Numbered from the stretch's first letter, positions 51,660 to 61,329 are shown. The stretch is 64,000 nt of DNA from an uncultured Cetobacterium sp. (GCF_947072685.1 NZ_CAMTIK010000002.1:62001-126000), one strand, 5' to 3'. Numbers and translations: made by a program. The notes: generated from the letters alone by a model not told the origin.

Positions 51660-52859
51660 TTACTTTCCGAAGATATTTATAAATACTGTTATAAGAGATG
51701 CGTTTGTGAAGTCTATAAATAAGGCTCCCACTAATGGTAATACAAAGAAAGCTGCCGGTGATGGCCCATTTGCGGCTGTAAATGACTCCATATTTGCCAT
51801 TGCATTAGGTGTCGCTCCCATACCAAAACCACAATGTCCAGACGCCATTACTGCTGCGTCATAATCTTTCCCCATAATTCTAAATGTAACAAAGTAAGCA
51901 TATGCAGCCATAACTATTGTTTGAACAATCAATATAGCAATTAATGGACCTGCTAAATCAGCTAACTCCCATAATTTCATTGACATTAAGGCCATCGCTA
52001 AAAATAATTGTAAGGCAATGTTTCCAACTGCACTTATTGTATGTAATGGAAGTTCACCTTCTTTAGAATCTATAACGTTTCTAATTATAGCGGCTACAAG
52101 CATTGGGCCTATATATGCAGGTAATACTACTCCAATTTTTTTAGCTAAAGGAATTAATAACCCTCCAATTCCCATAGAAATAACAATAAAAACTATTGCA
52201 TGGAAAAGATTATCCTCTGTTATCTGTTCTTTCACAACCTCGTTAGATCCCTCTTCATGAATTAAAAACTCTTCTTCAGTATGTCCAACTAATCCATATC
52301 GTTGCATCAATCTTTTTGCAACTGGTCCACCAATCATACAACCAGCAACTAATCCAAATGTTGCCGACGCTATCGCCACAGACATAGCTCCGGTAGCTCC
52401 AGCCGCTTCTAAAACAGGACCGAATGCTCCTGAGGTTCCATGTCCACCAGTTAAAGGAACTGACCCAGCAGCTATTCCCAACAATGGATTTAACCCAAAG
52501 AATTTAGCTAAGGTAACTCCCACTATGTTTTGAATAACAACTAAAACACTCGCTATACAAAGGAAAATAAAAACCTGTATCCCACCCTTTTTCAAAAGTT
52601 TAAAACTTGCTAAAAATCCAATTGTTGTAAAGAATGCAATCATAAGAAGATCTTTTAACGTTCCTTCAAAAGAAAGAGTAAACGAACCTGTAGTTCTTCC
52701 AATAAGTGTAAATATTGAAAAAATAACTCCTCCAATTACTGGAGCTGGAATGAAAAACTTTTCAAAAAAACTAACTTTTCTTTTTACCCATCTTCCGATA
52801 AGTAATAAAATAACTGCAATTGCTAAAGTTTCGGCCATATTAAACTGATATTCAAACAT
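51660..52859 (-). CDS. gltS: Sodium/glutamate symporter GltS
   Basis: A 399-residue Na+-dependent glutamate importer with about ten helices in two inverted halves. Landmarks are GIAAGSVPLTGGHGTSGAFGP near 121 and the second-half AVMASGHCGFGMGATPNAMANM near 352, the two conserved pore motifs of the ESS family. A cytoplasmic loop (about 196-220) is acidic. I chose the ATG at 52859 because GGGAGG precedes it; the frame continues upstream through the promoter. It has a strong promoter and leads murI. Confidence 0.95.
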   Translation of the reverse strand: MFEYQFNMAETLAIAVILLLIGRWVKRKVSFFEKFFIPAPVIGGVIFSIFTLIGRTTGSFTLSFEGTLKDLLMIAFFTTIGFLASFKLLKKGGIQVFIFLCIASVLVVIQNIVGVTLAKFFGLNPLLGIAAGSVPLTGGHGTSGAFGPVLEAAGATGAMSVAIASATFGLVAGCMIGGPVAKRLMQRYGLVGHTEEEFLIHEEGSNEVVKEQITEDNLFHAIVFIVISMGIGGLLIPLAKKIGVVLPAYIGPMLVAAIIRNVIDSKEGELPLHTISAVGNIALQLFLAMALMSMKLWELADLAGPLIAILIVQTIVMAAYAYFVTFRIMGKDYDAAVMASGHCGFGMGATPNAMANMESFTAANGPSPAAFFVLPLVGALFIDFTNASLITVFINIFGK

Positions 52860-52900
52860 AATAACCTCCCAAGTTTTATTTTGTACTTCTTCTTGAGCCA

Positions 52901-52929
52901 AGTATACTTCCCAGAAAAGACATTATCAA
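52901..52929 (-). promoter_or_regulatory. Promoter of gltS-murI
   Basis: TTGATA (52924-52929), 17 bp, TATACT (52901-52906) on the minus strand, about 40 bp before the chosen ATG. Confidence 0.72.
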
Positions 52930-53142
52930 ATATATAATTAATATATAATCTATTATCTGTATATATACACGTTTTATGTTTACTCTCTACACGGGGTATT
53001 TAAACTACAAAAATTATTTTTTTAAAAATTTATTTCCATTATATATATATAATAAAATAATTTATAAATAAAAAAAGGAGATGTAAAAAACTCTTAGAAT
53101 AATAGTTACAAGATAGTTTTGTATTTATAAGGAGGGTTTTTT

Positions 53143-53682
53143 ATGGATGATTTTAACAAAAAGATATTTTCATATCTTTTATTTACAGGAATACTTTTTA
53201 GTATTGTAGGAGTTTTTGGAATATTTAGTCCAACTATTTTTTCAATATATCTAGTTTATATCTTGTCGGCGTTCTTTCTTGTCAGTGGGGTTAAAAACTT
53301 TTCAAAAGGATTTCAATTTAGAAGAGTTACCAATTTCCATTGGGGTCTTTATATATTCTTAGGTGCCTTGGAGATTATAATTGCTCTTTCTCTTCTGGTT
53401 ACTCCGTTTGCCAGTCAGATATATATGATTATCTATGCCGGGATTTTTATGGTTTTCAAAGGGATCTTCATAGTTTTGAATGTCTTATTTAACAGAAAAA
53501 TTTTCCCTAACTTAGTGAATTTTAGCTTGGGATCTGGAGTTATAGACGTTCTATTTGGATTTCTTTTGGTTGCACTACCATTTTTCTCTCAACAATTCAT
53601 ATTCTTATGTATTGCTTGGTATATTTTATTTAGTGGTGCAAACCTTATTTTATCTGCTTTTTCTTTCAAAAATTCAAAATAA
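53143..53682 (+). CDS. HdeD-family (DUF308) membrane protein
   Basis: A 179-residue inner-membrane protein with six helices in three pairs, the DUF308 repeat layout of HdeD. In E. coli HdeD acts in acid resistance at high cell density, but the mechanism is unknown and the role here is inferred. AAGGAGGG precedes the ATG. The upstream 240 bp hold only AT-rich sequence plus the divergent gltS promoter. A bidirectional terminator follows. Confidence 0.82.
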   Translation: MDDFNKKIFSYLLFTGILFSIVGVFGIFSPTIFSIYLVYILSAFFLVSGVKNFSKGFQFRRVTNFHWGLYIFLGALEIIIALSLLVTPFASQIYMIIYAGIFMVFKGIFIVLNVLFNRKIFPNLVNFSLGSGVIDVLFGFLLVALPFFSQQFIFLCIAWYILFSGANLILSAFSFKNSK

Positions 53683-53688
53683 AAAACA

Positions 53689-53726
53689 AAAAAATCCTAG
53701 AGCTTATGACTGCTCTAGGATTTTTC
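53689..53726. terminator. Bidirectional terminator
   Basis: Arms 53689-53703 and 53712-53726 around an 8-nt loop, T-rich in both directions. The right part lies within the 3' end of the LD-carboxypeptidase gene. Confidence 0.88.
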
Positions 53727-54603
53727 TTTTTCCATCTATTTTTAGTTTGCTCCCTAAAACTAATGTTTGCATCGGTGTACAATGCCCCGATTGAAAGTTA
53801 TAGCAAACCGGTTTGCTGTATTTAGAAAAATGAGACTTAAAAACTTCTTCTAACTCCATATCGTCCTCTCCTGATTTTTCACAATCTGAAAAATCTCCTA
53901 GTAAAATTCCAGCAACCTTATCAAATATTCCTAAATTTTTCAAATGCCATAACATTCGATCAATTTTATAAGTATTTTCTCCAATATCTTCTAAAAACAA
54001 TATTTTATCATTATAATTAACATCATATTCTGTTCCTATATTTGAAATCAATGTTGCTAAATTTCCTCCTACAACAACCCCTTCACAACTTTTATTATTA
54101 AAAAATTTCAATTCTTTTCCAAAATTATCTAAAATATAAGTTGATTTATTCTTTGCAATAACTTCTAATAGGTGTTTTAATGTTTCTTTGTTGTATTCTC
54201 CCGATAAGTTACTTACTGCCATTGGTCCATGATATGTTTTTATACCACATTTTTTGTGTAAAGCCATATGAATTGAGGTTATATCACTATATCCTATAAA
54301 TATTTTTGGATTTTCTTTTATTGACTCATACTCCAATAGATCCAAAATCCGGATACTTCCGTAGCCACCTCTAACACACATTATCGCCTTTACATTTTTA
54401 TCTTTAAAAAAAGTATTGATATCTTTTGCTCTTGCAGTATCCTCTCCCGCAAAGGAATACCACCTTTTTACTGCGCTTTCTCCAACTTTTACTCGATATC
54501 CTAAATCTTCAATATTTTGGATAGCTTTTTTTAATTTGACCTCATCTGTATAACTAGCTGGAGCAACCAATCCTATCAAATCACCTTTTTTTAAAATTTG
54601 CAT
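53704..54603 (-). CDS. LD-carboxypeptidase (S66, muramoyltetrapeptide carboxypeptidase)
   Basis: A 299-residue cytoplasmic serine peptidase that removes D-Ala from the tetrapeptide of recycled muropeptides. The nucleophile is S106 in GYSDIT; CVRGGYGS near 76 is the adjacent family motif. Glu in LFLEDIGE (about 206) and His in SGHCTP (about 279) complete the triad. An MccF-type self-immunity role is possible but less likely with no microcin genes around. It lies 13 bp after spmB in the same direction. Confidence 0.93.
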   Translation of the reverse strand: MQILKKGDLIGLVAPASYTDEVKLKKAIQNIEDLGYRVKVGESAVKRWYSFAGEDTARAKDINTFFKDKNVKAIMCVRGGYGSIRILDLLEYESIKENPKIFIGYSDITSIHMALHKKCGIKTYHGPMAVSNLSGEYNKETLKHLLEVIAKNKSTYILDNFGKELKFFNNKSCEGVVVGGNLATLISNIGTEYDVNYNDKILFLEDIGENTYKIDRMLWHLKNLGIFDKVAGILLGDFSDCEKSGEDDMELEEVFKSHFSKYSKPVCYNFQSGHCTPMQTLVLGSKLKIDGKRKILEQS

Positions 54604-54616
54604 AAAAGCCTCCCAA

Positions 54617-55156
54617 TTAATTAAACATTATATTACAAATCCATACCGCTGCTAATATTCCTGCTAAATCAGCTAAAAGTCCGGCAACTACAGCATGTCT
54701 TGTCTTTCTTATACTCACTGCTCCGAAGTAAACAGCTAACACATAAAATGTTGTTTCTGTTGACCCCATCATAACCGATGCCATTCTTCCTATCATTGAA
54801 TCAGGTCCATAAGTTATGAATAGATCATTCATTATTCCTGTTGACCCTCCACCTGATAATGGTCTCATAATAGCCATTGGTAAAACCTCCCCTGGCATTC
54901 CTATGAACTCCAATACTGGATTGATATACTTTATAATAACATCTATTGCTCCTGAAGCTCTAAATACACCTATTGCAACCAGCATTGCAACTAGGAATGG
55001 GATTATTCTTATAGCTGTTGAAAAACCCTCTTTTGCCCCTTCACAGAACACCTCATAAACTTTCACTTTTTTTACAAAATATGCATATGAAACTATAAAA
55101 AGTATTATCATAGGTATTGCATAAAGTGATATTTTTTCCATAATTAACGTAAACAT
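54617..55156 (-). CDS. spmB: SpmB-type nucleoside-recognition-domain membrane protein
   Basis: A 179-residue protein with five helices and the Gate/nucleoside recognition domain pattern (ALPMAIMRPLSGGGSTGIMND near 94, MGSTETTFYVLAVYFGAV near 130). It is the partner of SpmA, encoded 3 bp upstream. In Bacillus the pair helps dehydrate the spore core; nothing here suggests spores, so it likely has a general envelope or transport role. GGAGG-type sites overlap the end of spmA. Confidence 0.9.
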   Translation of the reverse strand: MFTLIMEKISLYAIPMIILFIVSYAYFVKKVKVYEVFCEGAKEGFSTAIRIIPFLVAMLVAIGVFRASGAIDVIIKYINPVLEFIGMPGEVLPMAIMRPLSGGGSTGIMNDLFITYGPDSMIGRMASVMMGSTETTFYVLAVYFGAVSIRKTRHAVVAGLLADLAGILAAVWICNIMFN

Positions 55157-55159
55157 CTT

Positions 55160-55765
55160 CTATTCCCCCTTTATACTTTCTCTTTTAAATGATGGTAATT
55201 TTTGTAAAAATTTACACGACGCAATTCCAACTATAGTTGAAATTACTGTAGCAATAATTGTTGGTGCAATTATCTCAGTTACATTAGCTGAATTTGCAGC
55301 CGCTCTATAAGCTATTACACTTGATGATATCAAAGTTACCGAAGATGTATTTATGGCTAAAAACAAAACCATTGCATCCGTTGCCTCTTCTTTATTATCA
55401 TTTAACTCTTGTAGCTCTTGCATAGCTTTTATTCCTAACGGAGTGGCAGCATTTCCAAGACCAAAAAAGTTTGCTGCTATATTTGCAACAATACTTCCAA
55501 CAGCAGGATGATCCTCTGGTATCTCAGGAAAAAGTCTTTTCATTATAGGTCTTAAGCCTCTTCCTAAAGCTTTTACTAATCCCGCTTCTTCAGCGACCTT
55601 CATAAGTCCCAACCAAAAAGACATCACACCTATAAGTCCTATAGCAATCTCTACCGCCGATTTAGACGATGACAATACTGAATCTGTCACCACCTGCATA
55701 TTTCCATTAAACATTGAAATTACAATTCCAATCACTATAAGTCCTAACCATATCGCGTTTATCAT
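55160..55765 (-). CDS. spmA: SpmA-type nucleoside-recognition-domain membrane protein
   Basis: A 201-residue protein with five helices. NFFGLGNAATPLGIKAMQEL near 95 and LFLAINTSSVTLISSSVIAYRAAA near 130 are SpmA hallmarks. It is followed by spmB and then LD-carboxypeptidase, all minus strand with short gaps, so an operon linked to cell-wall recycling is a fair inference. AGGGAGG precedes the ATG. The thiamine-type permease gene ends (minus strand) 15 bp upstream. Confidence 0.9.
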   Translation of the reverse strand: MINAIWLGLIVIGIVISMFNGNMQVVTDSVLSSSKSAVEIAIGLIGVMSFWLGLMKVAEEAGLVKALGRGLRPIMKRLFPEIPEDHPAVGSIVANIAANFFGLGNAATPLGIKAMQELQELNDNKEEATDAMVLFLAINTSSVTLISSSVIAYRAAANSANVTEIIAPTIIATVISTIVGIASCKFLQKLPSFKRESIKGE

Positions 55766-55780
55766 AGTTTTTCCCTCCCT

Positions 55781-57286
55781 TTATTTTTGTTCACTTAATT
55801 TGTTTGATAGATAAAATAAGACACCAACTATAAATATATTCAAAGATGATAGAGCTGCTCCCTCTAAAAGTTTCTTATCAGTGAATAAAGAATAGTTGAC
55901 TAGAGCAATAGTTGGAAAGTCTCTCCCTAATTGCATAGAGTAAGAGATTGTAAACTCTCCTAAAATTATAGCAAAAATTTGTAGATATGTTGCTATAAAT
56001 ATTTTTTTCAATATCGGAAATTCAACTAAAATAAAACTTTTAAAAGGGGTTAACCTATCTATTTTAGCTAAATCCAATATATCCTTTGGAAACTCTCTGA
56101 CATATTGGTACATAAATGAATATGCTATTGGTACCGTTATTAAAAAATATCCTATAACCAATAGTATCCATAGCTTTATATCATATAGTATGTTCAAATA
56201 GATCAAAGCTATTCCTAAAAATGCACTTGAAAATCCCATGGTGGAAAAAACAATAGCACCCGTCAATTTTGTGAAATTTTTTAGTAGATAATATGTAAAC
56301 AATATTACAAAAATTGGTGTAACACTCGCCAAAAGCAAAGAGTTTCCTATAGCTTGTAGAATTGGATACTGCTGATTAAATTCATTTTCAAATAATTTTA
56401 AAAAATAATGAACTGAAAATTTGCCAGTATAGTAGTTAAAAAAGCCATATATAACGCCTGTTGCTATAACTGTATACTCTAACAAAAGATAGATCAAAGA
56501 GTAAAGCATCGTATAGTTACTCACTTTTTTATCTACACTGTCTTCACTTAATTCATATCTTGGAAATTTTTCACCTAAAAGATTTAAAGATATCAAAAAT
56601 ACAAATTGAATTGTGCCCAATATAAGTGCTTTTGAAAAATTAGCATCTTTTAAAAGTGTATTTGCTATTTCAACTTCTAAATTTGAATACCTTATACCTC
56701 CTAGAGCTAAAACTATTCCAAAAGAAGCAAAAGTATATATAAAAACTAAAAACATCCCTCTAAAAATTTGTGGGAGCATAAGTGGTACCTTGATTCTAAA
56801 AAAAATATTTACCTCATTTAAGCCATCTATTTTTGCTGCTTCCACAACATTTTTAGGAATATTTTTCATTCCTTGGCTTAAATACTTTATCATGATAGGA
56901 CTATTATAAAAAACATTGGCAATTATTATGGCTTTTAAAGTGTATAAAATACTTAGATTTTTTAAAAATGGAAGATTAAATATCAGTGTTAAAGCTACTA
57001 CTGTTGATATAGTAGGAAAGAAAAAAGGAATAAAAATTAACCCCTCTAGCATTTTACTTAAAACATTTCTTTTATAGCTCATATAATAGGCGGGTAGCAG
57101 TGCTACTACTGTTGAAAATAGCACCGACAATACCCCTTGAGTTAATGAAATTTTAAAAAGATTCAAATTTTCATTGATATCTATATTTTTAATTTCATTA
57201 AAATCAAAAAAATCTTTCGTAAAAAATATTATTGGAACAACCCATAGAAATAGATATAGGTAGCTATAGGCTTTAGTTTTCTTCAT
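55781..57286 (-). CDS. ABC transporter permease, ThiP/FbpB-like
   Basis: A 501-residue inner-membrane permease with about twelve helices and two binding-protein-dependent transport (EAA) loops. The first is VVEAAKIDGLNEVNIFFRIKVPLMLP near 137-162; the second is LDLAKIDRLTPFKSFILVEFPILK near 397-420. A fused two-domain permease is the form of thiamine (ThiP) and iron (FbpB) importers. Its ATG overlaps the stop of the binding-protein gene (TAATG). No ABC ATPase gene lies next to it, so an ATPase encoded elsewhere must serve it. The thiamine substrate is inferred from the partner. Confidence 0.87.
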   Translation of the reverse strand: MKKTKAYSYLYLFLWVVPIIFFTKDFFDFNEIKNIDINENLNLFKISLTQGVLSVLFSTVVALLPAYYMSYKRNVLSKMLEGLIFIPFFFPTISTVVALTLIFNLPFLKNLSILYTLKAIIIANVFYNSPIMIKYLSQGMKNIPKNVVEAAKIDGLNEVNIFFRIKVPLMLPQIFRGMFLVFIYTFASFGIVLALGGIRYSNLEVEIANTLLKDANFSKALILGTIQFVFLISLNLLGEKFPRYELSEDSVDKKVSNYTMLYSLIYLLLEYTVIATGVIYGFFNYYTGKFSVHYFLKLFENEFNQQYPILQAIGNSLLLASVTPIFVILFTYYLLKNFTKLTGAIVFSTMGFSSAFLGIALIYLNILYDIKLWILLVIGYFLITVPIAYSFMYQYVREFPKDILDLAKIDRLTPFKSFILVEFPILKKIFIATYLQIFAIILGEFTISYSMQLGRDFPTIALVNYSLFTDKKLLEGAALSSLNIFIVGVLFYLSNKLSEQK

Positions 57287-58248
57287 TATTTTTTCAATAC
57301 CTCAATCAACTGTTTTTTCCACTTTTCCATATTTTCATTTACATACTCGGCATTTAATCTTACAATCTTCTCTGTTTTAGGAACATATTTATATTCCACA
57401 GGAAAATCATATTCAATAACAGGGAACATATAATTTTTCTCAAGTGCTAACTTTTGAAAATCATATTCCAATACAAAATCTAAAAATTTCTCTGCTGAGG
57501 GTTTTATTTCTTTTTTATTTACAAGAGCAGCTCCCTCTATATAAACATATCCTCCCTCCTCAGGAATATAACTTTTATATTTATTTTCATTTCCATCCTG
57601 ATAAAAATATAGAGAACTCGAAGCATAGCCACTCATTATATTTCCCTCTCCTACAGAAAATTTTGCAAATGAGTCTGACCAACCTGAAGTTACTGTTAAA
57701 ATACTTGGTTTCAACTCTTTCCAAAACTCTAACCATCTATCTCCATAAACAGCTATTGTCCACAACATAAAACCCTCACCTGTAAATCCTCTTGGATCTT
57801 GAACCAAAAGTTCTTTAGGGTATTTCTTCAAGTCCTCAAAACTTTTTGGATTAGATTTTAAATTTTCATAGTTGTAATTTAAAGCCAACATTCCATAATC
57901 CATTGGTGTTACCGACCAATCTTTATCAATTATAAATTCCTCTTTTGCTATATTTCCAGCAGTAGATGGTTTATATTTTTTTATGAGTCCTCCATTTTTT
58001 GCCTCCAAATAGTTGATATCTGTCAATCCTACAACAATATCAGCTTTAGGTCTTTTCTTTTCCAATTTCATTCTAGGTATCAACCCATCTATCGGAATAT
58101 ATTTTATATCTGCCCCTGTTTTCTCTTTAAATATTTTTCCTGCTGAGCTTTCGATCCACTTCATTGACTCAGGACCATATACTATAATCTCTTCACCAAA
58201 AGACACTGTACTTACTAAAAATAGACTTCCGAACAATAATTTTTTCAT
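57286..58248 (-). CDS. thiB: Thiamine-type periplasmic binding protein (ThiB/TbpA-like)
   Basis: A 320-residue solute-binding protein with signal peptide MKKLLFGSLFLVSTVSFG. The mature start EEIIVYGPESMKWIESSAGKIF and ADIVVGLTDINYLEA near 73 follow ThiB. The middle segment SWSDSF-like TSGWSDSFAKFSVGEGNIMSGYASSSLYF near 186 and YVYIEGAALV near 232 match thiamine-binding proteins. There is no lipobox, so it is periplasmic. GGGG precedes the ATG at 58248. It forms a unit with the permease; the addA gene ends (minus strand) 12 bp upstream. Confidence 0.83.
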   Translation of the reverse strand: MKKLLFGSLFLVSTVSFGEEIIVYGPESMKWIESSAGKIFKEKTGADIKYIPIDGLIPRMKLEKKRPKADIVVGLTDINYLEAKNGGLIKKYKPSTAGNIAKEEFIIDKDWSVTPMDYGMLALNYNYENLKSNPKSFEDLKKYPKELLVQDPRGFTGEGFMLWTIAVYGDRWLEFWKELKPSILTVTSGWSDSFAKFSVGEGNIMSGYASSSLYFYQDGNENKYKSYIPEEGGYVYIEGAALVNKKEIKPSAEKFLDFVLEYDFQKLALEKNYMFPVIEYDFPVEYKYVPKTEKIVRLNAEYVNENMEKWKKQLIEVLKK

Positions 58249-58260
58249 TTTATTCCCCTC

Positions 58261-61200
58261 TTAAAGTTTTAGTTCTAAAAATTTACCTGTAATGTTGTAA
58301 TTCTCTAGTTCCCCTAGATTATACAGATGATTTTGAATTATTTCAATATATTCATCCAACTGATTTTGATTAATACCTCCAGTTTTATAGTCTACAACTA
58401 AGATTTCTCCAATTGAAGTTGTTGGTTTTTTTATCATAATCCTATCTATTCTTTTTAGCCTACCGTCATCATATATTTCATATTCTGGATGTATATAGTC
58501 CCACTCTTCTGAAAATATAATCGGATTTTCTATAAAGAAATTTTTAAACTCTTCACTTTCAAGTATACCCGCCAATCTTTTTTCTCCAATTATTGAGGCA
58601 TATTTTGAAAATGTTCTTCTTAGTGCTTCTCTATGTTCCTCTAAGTTATTATTTATTATAAATTCCAAATAGTAGTGAATTGCATTTCCTATTATTCTTT
58701 TTTCTTCTGTTTTTATATCTATTAGTTGCTGTCTATTCGGTTGTTCACACTCTTGGATATCCTTTTCAATGAAATCTATCGAATCAATTAGCCCTATATT
58801 TATAGTTTTTATATCTCTATTGCTTTTTTGAGACATACTAATTTTACCACACTTTACATCAAATAGTCCATCTATTGAGTTTTTTAAAAATTTATTTGAA
58901 TTTTTTCCCATCACTAAAAATAGATTTTTTTTAGCTCTAGTCAAAGCTACATAGAGGTTATTTATCTCCTCCTGCTCTTTTTTTATATCAAGTTCTTTTA
59001 AAAAGTTATAGTCACTACCTAAATATTTCAAAACCTTTTCATATTTTTTGTCCACAAATATAAAATTATCTATCCCTTCAAATGGCGATTTAAAATCTAT
59101 ATGAAATTGAACCCCACTCTCGACACCTTTTTTTTGCTCTTGGTGATAATAATAAACTGTTTCAAACTCCAATCCTTTAGATTTATGAATTGTCAAAAGT
59201 GTTACTGCTTTTTCCTCTTCTAAAGAAACCTGTTTAAATCTTGGATTATCATTTTCTTTTGTTAAGGAATTATAGAAGTCAAAGATATTTTCAAACTCTT
59301 TAGACATCTCTAAGAAACGAAATATATTTTTCAAGTCTGATTTGGTTGAATATAGATCTGTTAGATTAAAAGTTTCTAAAATATTTAACACTAAATTTCT
59401 ATTTTCAAATCCATCATTTAAAATATTTTTTACTTTAGATAAAATAATCTCAAGTTCTTTTAAACTTCCATCTAATTTCTCTTCACTCTTAAATAGATAG
59501 TTTTCAATCTCAATTTTATTATTTAAAATATTCTTTACTTCCATATTGTCAATTTTAATAACATCACTTCTCAAAAATTCTAATAGAGAAAATATATCTC
59601 TATTTATAGAATACTTTAAAAGTTTAAATATTGGATTAACCGCTCTATGTTGTATTATAGAATCGTTTGACTCTATAATATATGGTATCTTTTTTTCACC
59701 CAATTTTTCTGCTATCTCTCTTAGTTGCGGATTACTTCTAGCAATTACAGCGACATCTCCATAGTTTCCATCAAAATTAGTCTCAATAGATTCTACAAGA
59801 GTCAATATCATATCCTCTTCTAACTCTTTTCCATCTTCATCTATCTGATTTTGAATAACTTCAAAGAATCCCAACTCATCACTTTTAGCATCCACAGATG
59901 TAAATAACCATGAATATAGATTTTCCTCATCTCTTTCAATATCTGCATACATATCCGAAATACTTGAAAACACTCCATTTATAAAGTTGACTATATTTTT
60001 GCAACTTCTATAAGAAACACCCATAGTCTCTTCTTTGACCCCAATAATAGAGGGTAAGTTTTCAAATAGAGTTTTCTCTCCACCTCTCCATCCGTAAATG
60101 CTTTGTTTTTCATCCCCAACGCAGATCAACTGGCCACTTTGGTTGATTAATCCTTTCAATATTTTCCACTGTAAAACACTGGTATCTTGAAACTCATCAA
60201 TAAAAATAGTTTTAAATTCACTATCAAAAACATCTTTGAAATACTCTGTTATTTTACCATCTTGAATAAGATTGATCTCCTTCACCTCTATATATTGAAA
60301 GAGATAGCTACTTATGTCCAAATGAGTGAATCTTTTTTCTGAAAATTTTATCTCATCATATATTCTATATAAATTTTCAATAAAAAAAAGTACCTCTTTT
60401 TCAAAAGTTAATACTTCTGTATTAAAAAGTTCTTTAGAAACTTCACTTTTCAACTCGTCTAAAGCTCTTTGTAAAATTTCGATCTCAGAATCAAAATCAA
60501 ATTTTGCAGTTGTTTTTACTCTTCTCCCATCCCAGCATTTCTCACTCTTTAAAAACTTATTCCAATTCTCTAAAAGATACTCTTTATGTCGATCCTCTGG
60601 CGTTTCTAATATCCATTTTATAGTTTTCGACATATAGTCAGAAAGTTCTTTTCCATCTTTTTTCTTCTCTTTTATAGCTTCGAATGTTGTAAGCATATGT
60701 TTTATAATTTTTGATATTGATATACTTTCTTCATATTTATTTTTACTGCTTAATAACTCTTTCGACTGGGCTATCAAGACAAGTTTCCACCGATTATCTA
60801 TAAGTTTTTTTAATATACCTAGATAATTCTCTATATTTCTTTCTGTTCTATTTTCTAAAAAAAGTTTAAATCTACTAAACTCCTCTCTATCTTGTACAAT
60901 TTTTTCAAAGCATTTTAGAAGTATCTCTAAATTATCACTCTCATCTATAATTTCATAAGAAAATATATTCAGATATGGAGCTATTACATTTTTGAATATA
61001 TTATTTATAAATCCATCTATTGTCGATATCTTTAGTCTATCTCTATTATCTAACACTTCATAATATATCTTCTGTACATTTGTATGTGATAAATTTATAT
61101 CTGGATAAAGTTTTTTTAAATTTCCATACAAATCTGAACTTTTATCTCTATGCATCTCTTCTAAAAAAACTATGACCCTTTCTTGTATCTCAGAGGTCGC

Positions 61201-61329
61201 CTTTTTAGTAAAAGTCATTACAAGTATATCTTTATAACTTTCACCTTTTAGTAAAGCAGCTAAATATTCTAAAGATAACCTATAGGTTTTTCCAGTTCCA
61301 GCACTGGCTTTTAAAACCACTCCCTTCAT
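58261..61329 (-). CDS. addA: AddA-type helicase-nuclease subunit (UvrD/RecB-like)
   Basis: The 1022-residue ATP-dependent subunit of a double-strand-break repair helicase-nuclease. Walker A is LKASAGTGKT at the very N-terminus, TFTKKAT is motif Ia, TIFIDEFQDTS near 370 is motif II, CVGDEKQSIYGWRGG near 398 is motif III, and LLTIHKSKGLEFE and YVALTRAKKNLFLV are motifs V-VI. The C-terminal RecB-type nuclease domain has GNAIHYYLE near 900 and VVDYKTG near 995. It is shorter than typical AddA (about 1200). It starts at the overlapping TAATG with the upstream addB gene. Confidence 0.92.
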   Translation of the reverse strand: MKGVVLKASAGTGKTYRLSLEYLAALLKGESYKDILVMTFTKKATSEIQERVIVFLEEMHRDKSSDLYGNLKKLYPDINLSHTNVQKIYYEVLDNRDRLKISTIDGFINNIFKNVIAPYLNIFSYEIIDESDNLEILLKCFEKIVQDREEFSRFKLFLENRTERNIENYLGILKKLIDNRWKLVLIAQSKELLSSKNKYEESISISKIIKHMLTTFEAIKEKKKDGKELSDYMSKTIKWILETPEDRHKEYLLENWNKFLKSEKCWDGRRVKTTAKFDFDSEIEILQRALDELKSEVSKELFNTEVLTFEKEVLFFIENLYRIYDEIKFSEKRFTHLDISSYLFQYIEVKEINLIQDGKITEYFKDVFDSEFKTIFIDEFQDTSVLQWKILKGLINQSGQLICVGDEKQSIYGWRGGEKTLFENLPSIIGVKEETMGVSYRSCKNIVNFINGVFSSISDMYADIERDEENLYSWLFTSVDAKSDELGFFEVIQNQIDEDGKELEEDMILTLVESIETNFDGNYGDVAVIARSNPQLREIAEKLGEKKIPYIIESNDSIIQHRAVNPIFKLLKYSINRDIFSLLEFLRSDVIKIDNMEVKNILNNKIEIENYLFKSEEKLDGSLKELEIILSKVKNILNDGFENRNLVLNILETFNLTDLYSTKSDLKNIFRFLEMSKEFENIFDFYNSLTKENDNPRFKQVSLEEEKAVTLLTIHKSKGLEFETVYYYHQEQKKGVESGVQFHIDFKSPFEGIDNFIFVDKKYEKVLKYLGSDYNFLKELDIKKEQEEINNLYVALTRAKKNLFLVMGKNSNKFLKNSIDGLFDVKCGKISMSQKSNRDIKTINIGLIDSIDFIEKDIQECEQPNRQQLIDIKTEEKRIIGNAIHYYLEFIINNNLEEHREALRRTFSKYASIIGEKRLAGILESEEFKNFFIENPIIFSEEWDYIHPEYEIYDDGRLKRIDRIMIKKPTTSIGEILVVDYKTGGINQNQLDEYIEIIQNHLYNLGELENYNITGKFLELKL

